Translations under genes and position numbers: made by a program
Origin: Clostridia bacterium
Lineage (GTDB): Bacteria > Bacillota > Clostridia > Oscillospirales > CAG-272
Length of the DNA stretch: 50,036 nt
Direction: 5' to 3'
NCBI GenBank assembly: GCA_017465885.1
Contig: JAFTVG010000026.1
Coordinates: 1-50,036 of the forward strand
Shown here: piece after piece, positions 13,693 to 21,338 of the stretch
How the letters are laid out: each line of letters begins with the position of its first letter
How positions within the stretch are numbered: position 1 is the stretch's first letter
The notes under the pieces: model-generated
What the model saw: the letters and a program-made list of their open reading frames with translations, nothing else
What the model was told of the DNA's origin: nothing
The model's database searches: none

Positions 13693-15918
13693 ATGATGGA
13701 TTTTTTGCAAAACGAGGAGCTTGAACGGATCGAGGGAACGGTGGACGAAGTGGTCTTCCACAGCGAGGAAAGCGGCTATTCGGTGCTGATCCTTGAATGC
13801 GAAGGGCTTGACGAGCCGATCACCGCAGTGGGCGAAATGCCCTTCATTGCCGAGGGCGAGCATCTCAAAGCCATGGGCAAATGGACGGTGCATCCCACCT
13901 ACGGCAGACAGTTTCGCATCGAGGGCTACGAAAAGGAGCTGCCCACCGGCAAAAATGCCATTCTTCGCTACCTCTGCTCCCGCCAGGTCAAGGGCATCGG
14001 TCCCGCCACCGCCGAAAAGATCGTGGAGGTCTTCGGGGAGGAGACCTTTGAGGTCATCGAAAAAAATCCCGAATTTCTCTCCCGCATCAACGGAATCTCC
14101 GCCAAAAAGGCAAGGGAGATCGGCGAAAGCTTCCGCGCGCAGTTTGGTATGCGATCGGTGATGATGTTCACCTCTCGGTTTTTCGGCGCCGCCCTTTCGG
14201 TGAAGATCTACAAAAAATGGGGCTACGCCGCCGAGGAGATCATCCGCCGCAATCCCTATATCCTTTGTGAGGAGATTGAGGGCATCGGCTTTGAAAAGGC
14301 GGATGCGGTGGCGCTGGAGCTGGGGTGCGCCGAAAACGACCCTTACCGTATCGAGGCAGGCATCGAATACGTGCTAAACTACCACGCAACGGCAAGCGGA
14401 CACACCTTTCTGCCCCGCGACAAGCTCCTTCCCACCGTCTGTCAGATGCTCGCGGTGGGCGAGGACGAAGCCGAGCTTGCCGCAGATAGACTGCTCTCGC
14501 AGGGCAGACTGATCGCCGTCAAGGCGGGCAAAAGACAGTGTCTCTATCTTTCAGAATACTACGAGGCGGAAAAATACATCGCCAAAAAAATGCAGCTGCT
14601 TGAAAAATCGGCGTATCAGCCCCCCGTCACCGACGTGACCAGGGAGATCGCCATCATTGAGGCGGAAAGCGGACTGCGCTACGCAACTATGCAAAAAAAA
14701 GCCATCCTCGCCGCCTTAAGATCGGGCGTAATGATCTTAACGGGCGGTCCCGGCACAGGCAAGACCACCGTCATCCGCGCCCTTTTGCGCATCTTTCACC
14801 AGCTTGATATGCGGGTCTGCCTTTGCGCCCCCACGGGCAGAGCCGCCAAAAGAATGTCGGAGGCAACGGGCAAGGAGGCAAAGACCATCCACCGTCTGCT
14901 GGAGGCAGAATTCGGGGGAAGCGGCACCCGCTTTGGCAGAAACGAGGACAACCTCCTTGAAGAAGAGGTCTTCATCGTGGACGAGACCTCGATGGTGGAT
15001 ACCCTGCTGATGGCAGCCCTTTTAAGGGCAGTCAAGCCCGGATCCAGGCTCATCCTCATCGGCGACGCCGACCAGCTCCCTTCGGTGGGAGCGGGCAACG
15101 TGCTGTTCGACTGCATCGAAAGCCAGGTGCTCACCACGGTGGAATTAAAAGAGATCTTCCGTCAGGCAAAGGAAAGCCGCATCGTCACGGGCGCACACGC
15201 CATCAACAAAGGCGAAATGCCCTATCTTTACGACAAGGAAAACGATTTCTTTTTCGTGAAAAGAGAAAACGAGGAGGACATCGCCCCCACGGTGGTCGCC
15301 TTGTGGCACACCAGACTGCCCAACAGCTACGGCAAGGACATTATGGGGCAAATACAAGTCATCACCCCCTCGAGAAAGGGGTCCTCCGGCACCGAAAATC
15401 TGAACGTCCGCCTGCAGGCAGTCCTCAATCCCCCCGCCCCCCACAAGGCGCAGATGAAGATGCACGGCAGGGTGTTCAGGGAGGGGGACAAGGTGATGCA
15501 GATCAAAAACAACTACGACATCCCCTGGAGCAAGGGCAAGCAGGAGGGCACGGGGGTCTTCAACGGCGACATCGGCTATATCGAGCGAGTGTCCTACCAC
15601 GAGCAACAGATCTTAGTGCGCTTTGAGGATAAGACCGCCGCCTACGATTTTTCCATGGCGGAGGAGCTGGACCACGCCTACGCCATCACGGTACACAAAA
15701 GCCAGGGAAGCGAATATCCCGTGGTCATCCTGCCCGTATACGACTACGCACCTAAGCTTTTGACCAGAGAGCTTCTCTACACCGCCGTCACCCGCGCACA
15801 AAAAATGGTGATCCTGGTGGGTGCGGAGCGCACGGTGCAGACTATGGTGGAAAACAGCCGACGCCCTATGCGCTATACGGGTCTGTCCTCCGCCATTGCC
15901 CACTATATGATGAAATGA
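13693..15918 (+). CDS. recD2: RecD2-type ATP-dependent DNA helicase
   Basis: A 741-residue superfamily 1B helicase, 5'-3' on DNA and independent of RecBC, linked in other Firmicutes to DNA damage tolerance. The N-terminus has an OB-like part (about 10-85: IEGTVDEVVFHSEESGYSVL) and helix-hairpin-helix segments (about 95-215: VKGIGPATAEKIVE, INGISAKKAREIGE, IEGIGFEKADAVAL). The Walker A motif GGPGTGKTT lies near 350, the DEAA-like motif DETSMVD near 430, GDADQLPSVGAGNV near 456 and the motif VI region TVHKSQGSEYPVV near 665. AAAGGAGGGAGA precedes two adjacent ATG codons; either may be used. It follows the 55-residue protein and comes before comF. Confidence 0.96.
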   Translation: MMDFLQNEELERIEGTVDEVVFHSEESGYSVLILECEGLDEPITAVGEMPFIAEGEHLKAMGKWTVHPTYGRQFRIEGYEKELPTGKNAILRYLCSRQVKGIGPATAEKIVEVFGEETFEVIEKNPEFLSRINGISAKKAREIGESFRAQFGMRSVMMFTSRFFGAALSVKIYKKWGYAAEEIIRRNPYILCEEIEGIGFEKADAVALELGCAENDPYRIEAGIEYVLNYHATASGHTFLPRDKLLPTVCQMLAVGEDEAELAADRLLSQGRLIAVKAGKRQCLYLSEYYEAEKYIAKKMQLLEKSAYQPPVTDVTREIAIIEAESGLRYATMQKKAILAALRSGVMILTGGPGTGKTTVIRALLRIFHQLDMRVCLCAPTGRAAKRMSEATGKEAKTIHRLLEAEFGGSGTRFGRNEDNLLEEEVFIVDETSMVDTLLMAALLRAVKPGSRLILIGDADQLPSVGAGNVLFDCIESQVLTTVELKEIFRQAKESRIVTGAHAINKGEMPYLYDKENDFFFVKRENEEDIAPTVVALWHTRLPNSYGKDIMGQIQVITPSRKGSSGTENLNVRLQAVLNPPAPHKAQMKMHGRVFREGDKVMQIKNNYDIPWSKGKQEGTGVFNGDIGYIERVSYHEQQILVRFEDKTAAYDFSMAEELDHAYAITVHKSQGSEYPVVILPVYDYAPKLLTRELLYTAVTRAQKMVILVGAERTVQTMVENSRRPMRYTGLSSAIAHYMMK

Positions 15919-15928
15919 ACCGACATCA

Positions 15929-15965
15929 GGGAGAGAGGAACGAAGTTTTCTCTCCCCTTCCCTTT
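15929..15965 (+). terminator. Probable terminator between recD2 and comF
   Basis: GGGAGAGA (15929-15936) pairs with TCTCTCCC (15949-15956) around a 12-nt loop and is followed by CTTCCCTTTTT. The stem is short, so partial read-through into comF is likely. Confidence 0.55.
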
Positions 15966-15985
15966 TTAAAACCAAGGAGTACCCT

Positions 15986-16675
15986 ATGAGTTTTTCTCTT
16001 TTATCCCTGCTTTTTCCCCCAAAATGCCCCGTTTGCCGTACAAGGCTTGAAAAGGACGAGGTGCTTTGCCCCAAATGCCTTTCCGAATATCAGAAGGAAA
16101 AATACCGTCCTTGCAAAAAATGCGGTAAAAAAAGCTGTCGTTGCAGCTGCAGGCCCGCTGTCAGCACCCCCGACGCCTTTGCCTATCTCTCGGTCTTCCG
16201 CTACGACGAAAAGAGCCCCGGAGGACGGATGATCTTAAAGCTCAAGGATCGGAAGGATCAGAGGATCGCCGCTTTTCTTGCCAAGGATCTGGAAAAAAGT
16301 CTGCAAAACGGCTGTATTTTAAGAAGCGATGCCCTCATCACCCACGTCCCCCGCGATCCCGATGCGATCCTTGAAAAGGGCACCGATCAGGCAAGGGAGC
16401 TGGCAGACGCCCTTGCCCGTCATTGCTCGCTGGAGCGGGCAGTCTGTCTGAAAAGCAAAGGCGGCAAAAAGCAAAAGACCCTTTCGTCAAAGGAGCGCCT
16501 TGAAAACGCAAGAGGACGCTACGCCCTTTCGGAGCGCTGTCCCGACCTGCAGGGCAGGCAGGTGATCCTGGTGGACGACATCCTCACGGGAGGCTCCACC
16601 CTCACCGTCTGCGCCGAGCTTTTAAAGAGCAAGGGCGCCTTGTCGGTCGTCTGCCTTGCGGCGGGCAGGAGATGA
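15986..16675 (+). CDS. comF: ComF family phosphoribosyltransferase-like protein
   Basis: A 229-residue protein related to ComFC, needed for DNA uptake in competent bacteria and also kept in many non-competent ones. The N-terminus carries paired zinc-ribbon cysteines: CPVC (about 13-16), CPKC (about 30-33), then CKKC and CRCSC. The C-terminal half is a type I phosphoribosyltransferase fold with the PRPP loop VILVDDILTGGST (about 192-204). AAGGAG lies before the ATG. No comFA helicase is nearby. With recD2 upstream it forms a small DNA-processing pair. Confidence 0.93.
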   Translation: MSFSLLSLLFPPKCPVCRTRLEKDEVLCPKCLSEYQKEKYRPCKKCGKKSCRCSCRPAVSTPDAFAYLSVFRYDEKSPGGRMILKLKDRKDQRIAAFLAKDLEKSLQNGCILRSDALITHVPRDPDAILEKGTDQARELADALARHCSLERAVCLKSKGGKKQKTLSSKERLENARGRYALSERCPDLQGRQVILVDDILTGGSTLTVCAELLKSKGALSVVCLAAGRR

Positions 16676-16719
16676 TCTCCGTTTTTTTAAAATTTTTTTG
16701 AAAGCATGCAATAAAACGA

Positions 16720-16748
16720 CCCTTTCACGGATTATATAGGTGAAAGGG
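16720..16748 (+). promoter_or_regulatory. Inverted repeat before the sigma factor gene
   Basis: CCCTTTCAC (16720-16728) and GTGAAAGGG (16740-16748) are perfect 9-base arms around an 11-base spacer containing TTATATAG. It could be an operator around a -10-like element, or an RNA hairpin that hides the AAAGGGG sequence upstream of the GTG start. Confidence 0.5.
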
Positions 16749-16759
16749 GCAAGACAAAG

Positions 16760-17314
16760 GTGGTGAGTTACTTGACGTCAGTAAACCACGGCTCAAAAGA
16801 AAGCGCCGTTTTGGAAGAATACATCCTGAAGATCGCAAAGGAGGATCAATCTGCCTTTGAGGAGCTTTATCTGAAAGCCAAAACGCCCGTTTACGGTTTT
16901 GCCCTTTCGGTTTTGAAAAACACCCACGATGCAGAGGACGTTTTGCAAGAGACCTTCGTCAGCATCCATCACGGTGCCAAGAGCTACGCCCCCTCGGGCA
17001 AGCCCATGGCGTGGATCATGACCATCGCCAAGAATCACTGTATGCGCAAGTTCAGAGAGTACAAAAGCCGCTCCGATCTGCCCGAGGAGGACTGGGAGCG
17101 CTACCTTGAAAGTGCCGATCGGGTGACGCCTGAGGACAAAATGGTCATTGAGCAGGTGATGAACGGACTGTCAGACGAAGAACGGCAGATCGTGGTGCTT
17201 CACGCCCTTTCGGGCTTCAAGCACAGGGAGATTGCAAGAATGCTGAAGCTTCCTCTTGCCACGGTGCTTTCAAAATACCACAGAGCACTCAAAAAGCTGA
17301 AAAGCCATCTGTGA
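16760..17314 (+). CDS. ECF-type RNA polymerase sigma factor
   Basis: A 180-184 residue alternative sigma factor. Region 2 (about 30-95) shows DAEDVLQETFVSIHHGA and the aromatic, basic AWIMTIAKNHCMRKFRE; region 4 (about 125-182) shows LSDEERQIVVLHALSGFKHREIARMLKLPLATV plus SKYHRALKKLK. There is no region 1 or 3, as expected for ECF factors. The start is uncertain: GTG 16760 gives 184 residues, but TTG 16772 lies 8 nt after the near-perfect Shine-Dalgarno AAAGGTGGTGA. The anti-sigma gene starts 13 bases downstream, so they form a pair in which the membrane protein should hold the sigma factor inactive. Confidence 0.93.
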   Translation: MVSYLTSVNHGSKESAVLEEYILKIAKEDQSAFEELYLKAKTPVYGFALSVLKNTHDAEDVLQETFVSIHHGAKSYAPSGKPMAWIMTIAKNHCMRKFREYKSRSDLPEEDWERYLESADRVTPEDKMVIEQVMNGLSDEERQIVVLHALSGFKHREIARMLKLPLATVLSKYHRALKKLKSHL

Positions 17315-17327
17315 AAGGAGAACAGGA

Positions 17328-19055
17328 ATGAACGGCAAGGATCGAAAGGAAAGAGAGATCAACGAAAAGCTGGGTCGGGCGTTTGAGCACGCCACCCCCT
17401 CCCTTAACCCTTCCGCACTTTTCACGGAGGGTGAAAAGAAAGGAGAAATTCTCATGATGAAGGAAGGTAGAAAAAGAAAGAACAATCTCATCACGTTTGC
17501 GGCGTCCATCGCCGCGGCGCTCATCCTGCTGGTGGGCATCGGCACGGGAATATACGGCTATGAAAGCTATGCGGTGGCTTCCACCGTTTCGCTGGACGTG
17601 AACCCCAGCGTAGAATTAAAGGTCAACAAGGCGGGCAAGGTGCTTGACGCCAACGCCTTAAACGAGGACGGTCAGACGGTGCTGGGCAGTATGGAAGAAA
17701 AGCTGAAGGGCGTACACGTGGAGGTAGCGGTAAACGCGCTGGTGGGCTCTATGGTGAAAAACGGCTTCGTCAGCGACACCGCCAATTCCATTTTGGTCAG
17801 CGTGAACAGCAAGAGCGAGAAAAACGGTGCGGAGTTGACCGAACGGCTGAGCAAGGAGTTAAACGCCCTTTTTGCGGGAAGCAATTTTGAGGGAGCGGTG
17901 CTGACCCAGAGCGTCACCTCAAACAGCGAGCTGAAGGCGCTTGCCGACCGGTACGGCATCTCCCTTGGCAAGGCACGCTTCATTTATCAGATCATCACTC
18001 AAAACACCCGCTACACCTTTGAGGAGCTGGTGGATCTGTCCATCAACGAGTTAAATCTCCTGCGGGGCGTACAGCTGGATGGCGTGGACGTAAGCGGTAC
18101 TGCCAGCGACAAGGACTATGTCGGTACAGAGGTCGCCAAGGAAACTGCGCTCGCCCATGCAGGCATCAGTGCCGATCAAATCAGCAGATTTGAGATCGAA
18201 ATGGGCTATGAAAAAGGTGTGATGGTTTATGAAATCGAGTTTAACCATGATGGGTACGAGTACGAATACGATGTCAACGCTCAAACGGGCGAGATCTTGA
18301 AGAGCGAAAAGGACAAGGACGAGGACAATGAAAACAGAGAGAGCGACTCCGATGTGCAAGGCACGCTTTTGACCAAGGAGCAGGCAATGGCGGCGGCTCT
18401 TGCCCACGCGGGACTGAGCAAGCAGGACGTGGAGAAGATCGGCGGCAAGAAGGACAAGGACGATGGCCGTACCCTTTACGAGATCGAGTTTACCGCAGGC
18501 GGCTACAAATACGAGTACGAGGTGGATGCGGTCACCGGTGAGATCGTAAAGTACAGCAAGGAGCAGTACGACGACGGCAATAGCGCAACCGACAAATCTG
18601 CAGGAACCGCAATCAACAAGGCACAGGCAAAGGCGATCGCCCTTGCACACGCAGGACTGACGGGCAAGGACGTGGAAGGATTTGAATGCAAGCTGGATTC
18701 GGAAAACGGCGTGAAGGTGTTTGAGCTGGAGTTCCATTATGGGGCGCTCGAATACGAATACGACATCAATGCCGCAAACGGCACCATCATCAAGCATGAA
18801 AAGGAGGGTATGCGCGACAATGACAAGGCGGATGTGCTCCCCTCTGAGGATCGAATCGGCAGAGAGCAGGTGCAGAACATTGCTCTGAAGCACGCCGGTC
18901 TCAGCTACGCAAACGACATGGAAATCGAATTGTATGAAGAAAACGGAAAAGCGGTCTATGAGGTTTCTTTCAGATTGGATCTTGTGGAATTCGAGTATGT
19001 GATCGATGCCAAGAGTGGCGAGGTTTTGCGGGTCGAAAAGGAAATCGACGATTAA
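17328..19055 (+). CDS. Membrane anti-sigma factor with RsgI-like domain and four PepSY repeats
   Basis: A 575-residue type II membrane protein. A cytosolic N-terminus of about 60 residues (the sigma-binding part) precedes one membrane segment (about 53-80). The outer part begins with a domain resembling RsgI/anti-sigma regulators (STVSLDVNPSVELKVNKAGKV, about 86-230). Four PepSY-type repeats follow (about 265-575), each with an ALAHAG helix and a paired YEIEF...YEYDVNAQTGEIL strand. PepSY domains are outer-surface modules often linked to protease or signal sensing. AAAGGAG before the ATG fits; a second good start (ATG 17455, also after AAAGGAG) would give a form lacking most of the sigma-binding end. 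It is the partner of the ECF factor. Confidence 0.9.
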   Translation: MNGKDRKEREINEKLGRAFEHATPSLNPSALFTEGEKKGEILMMKEGRKRKNNLITFAASIAAALILLVGIGTGIYGYESYAVASTVSLDVNPSVELKVNKAGKVLDANALNEDGQTVLGSMEEKLKGVHVEVAVNALVGSMVKNGFVSDTANSILVSVNSKSEKNGAELTERLSKELNALFAGSNFEGAVLTQSVTSNSELKALADRYGISLGKARFIYQIITQNTRYTFEELVDLSINELNLLRGVQLDGVDVSGTASDKDYVGTEVAKETALAHAGISADQISRFEIEMGYEKGVMVYEIEFNHDGYEYEYDVNAQTGEILKSEKDKDEDNENRESDSDVQGTLLTKEQAMAAALAHAGLSKQDVEKIGGKKDKDDGRTLYEIEFTAGGYKYEYEVDAVTGEIVKYSKEQYDDGNSATDKSAGTAINKAQAKAIALAHAGLTGKDVEGFECKLDSENGVKVFELEFHYGALEYEYDINAANGTIIKHEKEGMRDNDKADVLPSEDRIGREQVQNIALKHAGLSYANDMEIELYEENGKAVYEVSFRLDLVEFEYVIDAKSGEVLRVEKEIDD

Positions 19056-19088
19056 CGACAAGAATGACCTCTAAAAATGCATAAACAG

Positions 19089-19126
19089 ACACCCCGACGG
19101 CAAGCGTGCTTGCCGTCGGGGTGTTT
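19089..19126 (+). terminator. Terminator after the sigma/anti-sigma pair
   Basis: ACACCCCGACGGCAAGC (19089-19105) and GCTTGCCGTCGGGGTGT (19108-19124) are perfect 17-base arms, followed by TTT. The stem is symmetric enough to serve the convergent minus-strand regulator gene as well. Confidence 0.88.
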
Positions 19127-19152
19127 TGAAGCGGTTTATTTTAAAAGTCTCG

Positions 19153-19512
19153 TTACTTTTTAGAAAATTCTTTCATCAAGCCGTTCAGGATCTCCTGCTG
19201 TCGGGCGCTGAGTCCCGCCGCCTTTGACTGCCGATCTCCAAACTCAAACACCAGAAGATCGATCAACGCCCTTTGCTCGGGAGAAAGCCCGCCCACAGAC
19301 ACCATCTCGTTTTTGTCTATGCCCACGAGATAGTCCAAGGATACGTTAAAAAGGTGGGCAAATTCGATCAGAATGCCCAGGGGCGGAAGCTTCAGATTAT
19401 TTTCGTAGCTACTGATCACCGATTTACTTCTGCCAATCCGCCTGCCCAACTGCTCCTGAGACAGCTTTTGCTTTTCTCTCAGTTCTCTCAACCTCAACCC
19501 AAAATCAAACAT
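19153..19512 (-). CDS. XRE-family helix-turn-helix regulator
   Basis: A 119-residue DNA-binding protein. The N-terminal HTH_3 domain (about 5-60) reads LRELREKQKLSQEQLGRRIGRSKSVISSYENN followed by PPLGILIEFAHLFNVSLDYLVG. The C-terminal 55 residues (LSPEQRALIDLLVFEFGDRQ) are helical and probably dimerise or bind a ligand. It is divergent from the SLOG-like gene at 19630, sharing a 117-base AT-rich intergenic region with a minus-strand TATAAT at 19549-19544. It probably represses itself and perhaps the divergent gene. Confidence 0.9.
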   Translation of the reverse strand: MFDFGLRLRELREKQKLSQEQLGRRIGRSKSVISSYENNLKLPPLGILIEFAHLFNVSLDYLVGIDKNEMVSVGGLSPEQRALIDLLVFEFGDRQSKAAGLSARQQEILNGLMKEFSKK

Positions 19513-19555
19513 ACGACCCTCTTAAAAGTTTTGTTATAAGAATATTATATACCAC

Positions 19556-19584
19556 TTGCGTTTTGTATCCGAAAACTGTATAAT
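19556..19584 (+). promoter_or_regulatory. Promoter of the SLOG-like gene
   Basis: TTGCGT (19556-19561) and TATAAT (19579-19584) are 17 nt apart. The likely minus-strand -10 of the divergent regulator (TATAAT, 19549-19544) is just beside it, so binding of the regulator here could control both genes. Confidence 0.7.
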
Positions 19585-19629
19585 ATAATAGTCCTGTTTT
19601 CAGAAACTTTTTAAAGGAGGAGTTTTGTA

Positions 19630-20091
19630 TTGAAAAACAAGGTCTGCTGCGCCTTTGGTCATAGAGAGGCTTACGGGTTGGATCAGGGGCAGTTACAAGT
19701 GCTTCTTGAGCGGCTGATCCTTACCGAACGGGTTTCGGTTTTTATGACCGGCGCCATGGGGGAGTTTGACAAGGCGTTTATTGACGCCGTCTGTCTTTTG
19801 AAAAAGAAACACCGGGGCATCTCTCTTATTTGGGTCAAGCCCTCTTTTTCGGCATCACTGAATACAGACACCGCGGTATACCAAGGCGCCTTTGACGAAA
19901 TCATCGTCCCCGAGGAATCGGACACCGCCCATTTCAAGGCGGCGATCAAGGTGCGCAACAGGTGGATGGTAGATCACAGCGACGCCGTCGTTGCATACGT
20001 CTACCGCGGGTTTGGCGGCGCGCACGATGCTTTGCGATACGCTGTAAAAAGACAAAAGTCCATCTTCAATTTGGCAGAAATCTCGTCGTAG
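19630..20091 (+). CDS. SLOG-family (YpsA/DUF1273-like) protein
   Basis: A 153-residue Rossmann-like protein. The N-terminal VCCAFGHRE and the loop FMTGAMGEFDKAFIDAV (about 37-55) match the SLOG pattern in which glycines and a following acidic residue form a nucleotide- or nucleic-acid-binding pocket. Later parts (ISLIWVKPSF, RNRWMVDHSDAVVAYVYRGFGGAHDALRYA) are typical of the DUF1273/YpsA branch, including the R..MV..SD..VA core. The start is TTG, 9 nt after a strong AAAGGAGG. Family members are thought to sense or process nucleotide-derived ligands; a precise role is not known. Confidence 0.8.
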   Translation: MKNKVCCAFGHREAYGLDQGQLQVLLERLILTERVSVFMTGAMGEFDKAFIDAVCLLKKKHRGISLIWVKPSFSASLNTDTAVYQGAFDEIIVPEESDTAHFKAAIKVRNRWMVDHSDAVVAYVYRGFGGAHDALRYAVKRQKSIFNLAEISS

Positions 20092-20121
20092 TCCTGACAA
20101 AAAGCCGATCCCCACAAAAAA

Positions 20122-20174
20122 AGAACCGCGCAGCGTACCTGCTATAGAGCAGGTACGCTGCGCAGTTCTTTTTT
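20122..20174. terminator. Strong bidirectional terminator
   Basis: GCGCAGCGTACCTGC (20128-20142) and GCAGGTACGCTGCGC (20149-20163) are perfect 15-base arms, extended by AGAAC/GTTCT outside. A T-run follows on the plus strand (20168-20174) and an A-run precedes (T-run on the minus strand). It serves the SLOG-like gene and the convergent DUF3472 gene. Confidence 0.92.
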
Positions 20175-20193
20175 GATTTTCGATTTGGGTTGT

Positions 20194-21270
20194 TTACGCC
20201 TTCACGGTTACGGTGTTGCCGAAGATGTCCTTCACGGTCAAAGCAACCTTTGCGGTCTTCTCGGTAAGGGCAAGGGAGGTCACCTCGGGACGGGTCACGG
20301 TGGTTTCTGCCACGAGCGCGCCCTCTGCATCATACTCTGCCAGAGTGAAGGAGAGCTGAGGATTGGACTTGGCGGTGTAGCTCCAGGAAGCAACGCCCTC
20401 TGCCACCGTCAGGCTGTCCACCTGCACGTAGCCCAGCGCGGGCACTGCGGGCTGCTTGATGGAAAGCACCGCTCTGCTGACAGATCCCTTATCGTACGCC
20501 TCCTGATCGGCAACCAGACCGCCGCCCGAGCCCCAGAAATAGTCCTCAGCCGCGCCAAAGGCGTAAGCACCGCCCTTGTTTGCCGCGCCGCCGTTGCCTG
20601 CGCTGAGTCTGGTGGTGTGAAGAGACTTCCACTCGTCGTCTGCTCTGTCAAGCACGTACATATTCTTCACGCGGAACTCTCTCTTTTCATACTGGTTCAC
20701 GCCGCCGATGTAGTTCTCCTGGAAGAGGGACATGCCACCGCGCAGAGCCGAATTATAAAGATGGGTGTTGAAATAGGAGATCAGATCCCACTTGCCGGTG
20801 GCAAGGTCGCACACCCACTGACCAACGAAGGTGTTGCCGGTCTGCTCATCCTCCCAGGCGTGCAGAGCCATACGGTACCAGTTGCCCTCCACCCACTCGT
20901 AGGTGCGGATGCAGTTGGTTCCTTCGCCCTCGCCGCCGAAGTTGCTCTCGTCGCCCTTGGGGTAGACGCGGTTTGCCCGCATGATCTTCTTCTCTGCCCC
21001 AACGGTCATTTCCCAGAACGCCATGATCGCCTTGGTGCCGTCGTCACGGAGCTGCAGGCCTGCGTAAGCACCGCCGCCTGCGATCTCGGGGTAGGCTTCC
21101 TTGGTCTCCTCGGAGAAGTAAAGTCCGAAGTTGCACAGCGCCCAATAGGTGTGGATCAGTCTTTTGGTGGCGCAAAAATCGATCACAAAGCTTTTAAAGG
21201 CTCTGCTGGTCGCCGACAAATCGGGGTCGGAGTAGATGTTGTACGCCATACGGTCGTCTCTTACGTTCAT
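20194..21270 (-). CDS. DUF3472 domain protein
   Basis: A 358-residue protein. The core (about 35-200) has features I associate with DUF3472: IAGGGAYAGLQLRDDG, AIMAFWEMT, the GGEGEGTNC motif, YEWVEGNWYRMALHAW and VGQWVCDLATGKWDLI. The C-terminal part (about 255-358) is beta-rich and looks like an Ig-like module. Members are usually secreted and thought to act on carbohydrates, but no signal peptide is visible here and the start (MNVRDDRMAYN) goes straight into the domain. A GAGAGG site precedes the ATG. It is 68 bases downstream of trkH, without a clear terminator between them, so read-through from trkAH is possible. Confidence 0.75.
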   Translation of the reverse strand: MNVRDDRMAYNIYSDPDLSATSRAFKSFVIDFCATKRLIHTYWALCNFGLYFSEETKEAYPEIAGGGAYAGLQLRDDGTKAIMAFWEMTVGAEKKIMRANRVYPKGDESNFGGEGEGTNCIRTYEWVEGNWYRMALHAWEDEQTGNTFVGQWVCDLATGKWDLISYFNTHLYNSALRGGMSLFQENYIGGVNQYEKREFRVKNMYVLDRADDEWKSLHTTRLSAGNGGAANKGGAYAFGAAEDYFWGSGGGLVADQEAYDKGSVSRAVLSIKQPAVPALGYVQVDSLTVAEGVASWSYTAKSNPQLSFTLAEYDAEGALVAETTVTRPEVTSLALTEKTAKVALTVKDIFGNTVTVKA

Positions 21271-21338
21271 GGTTGATACCTCTCTTTTTTATATATTTTT
21301 TCTTTAAATCGTTTCGTTTTTTGGAAAAAAGAAGCCCT

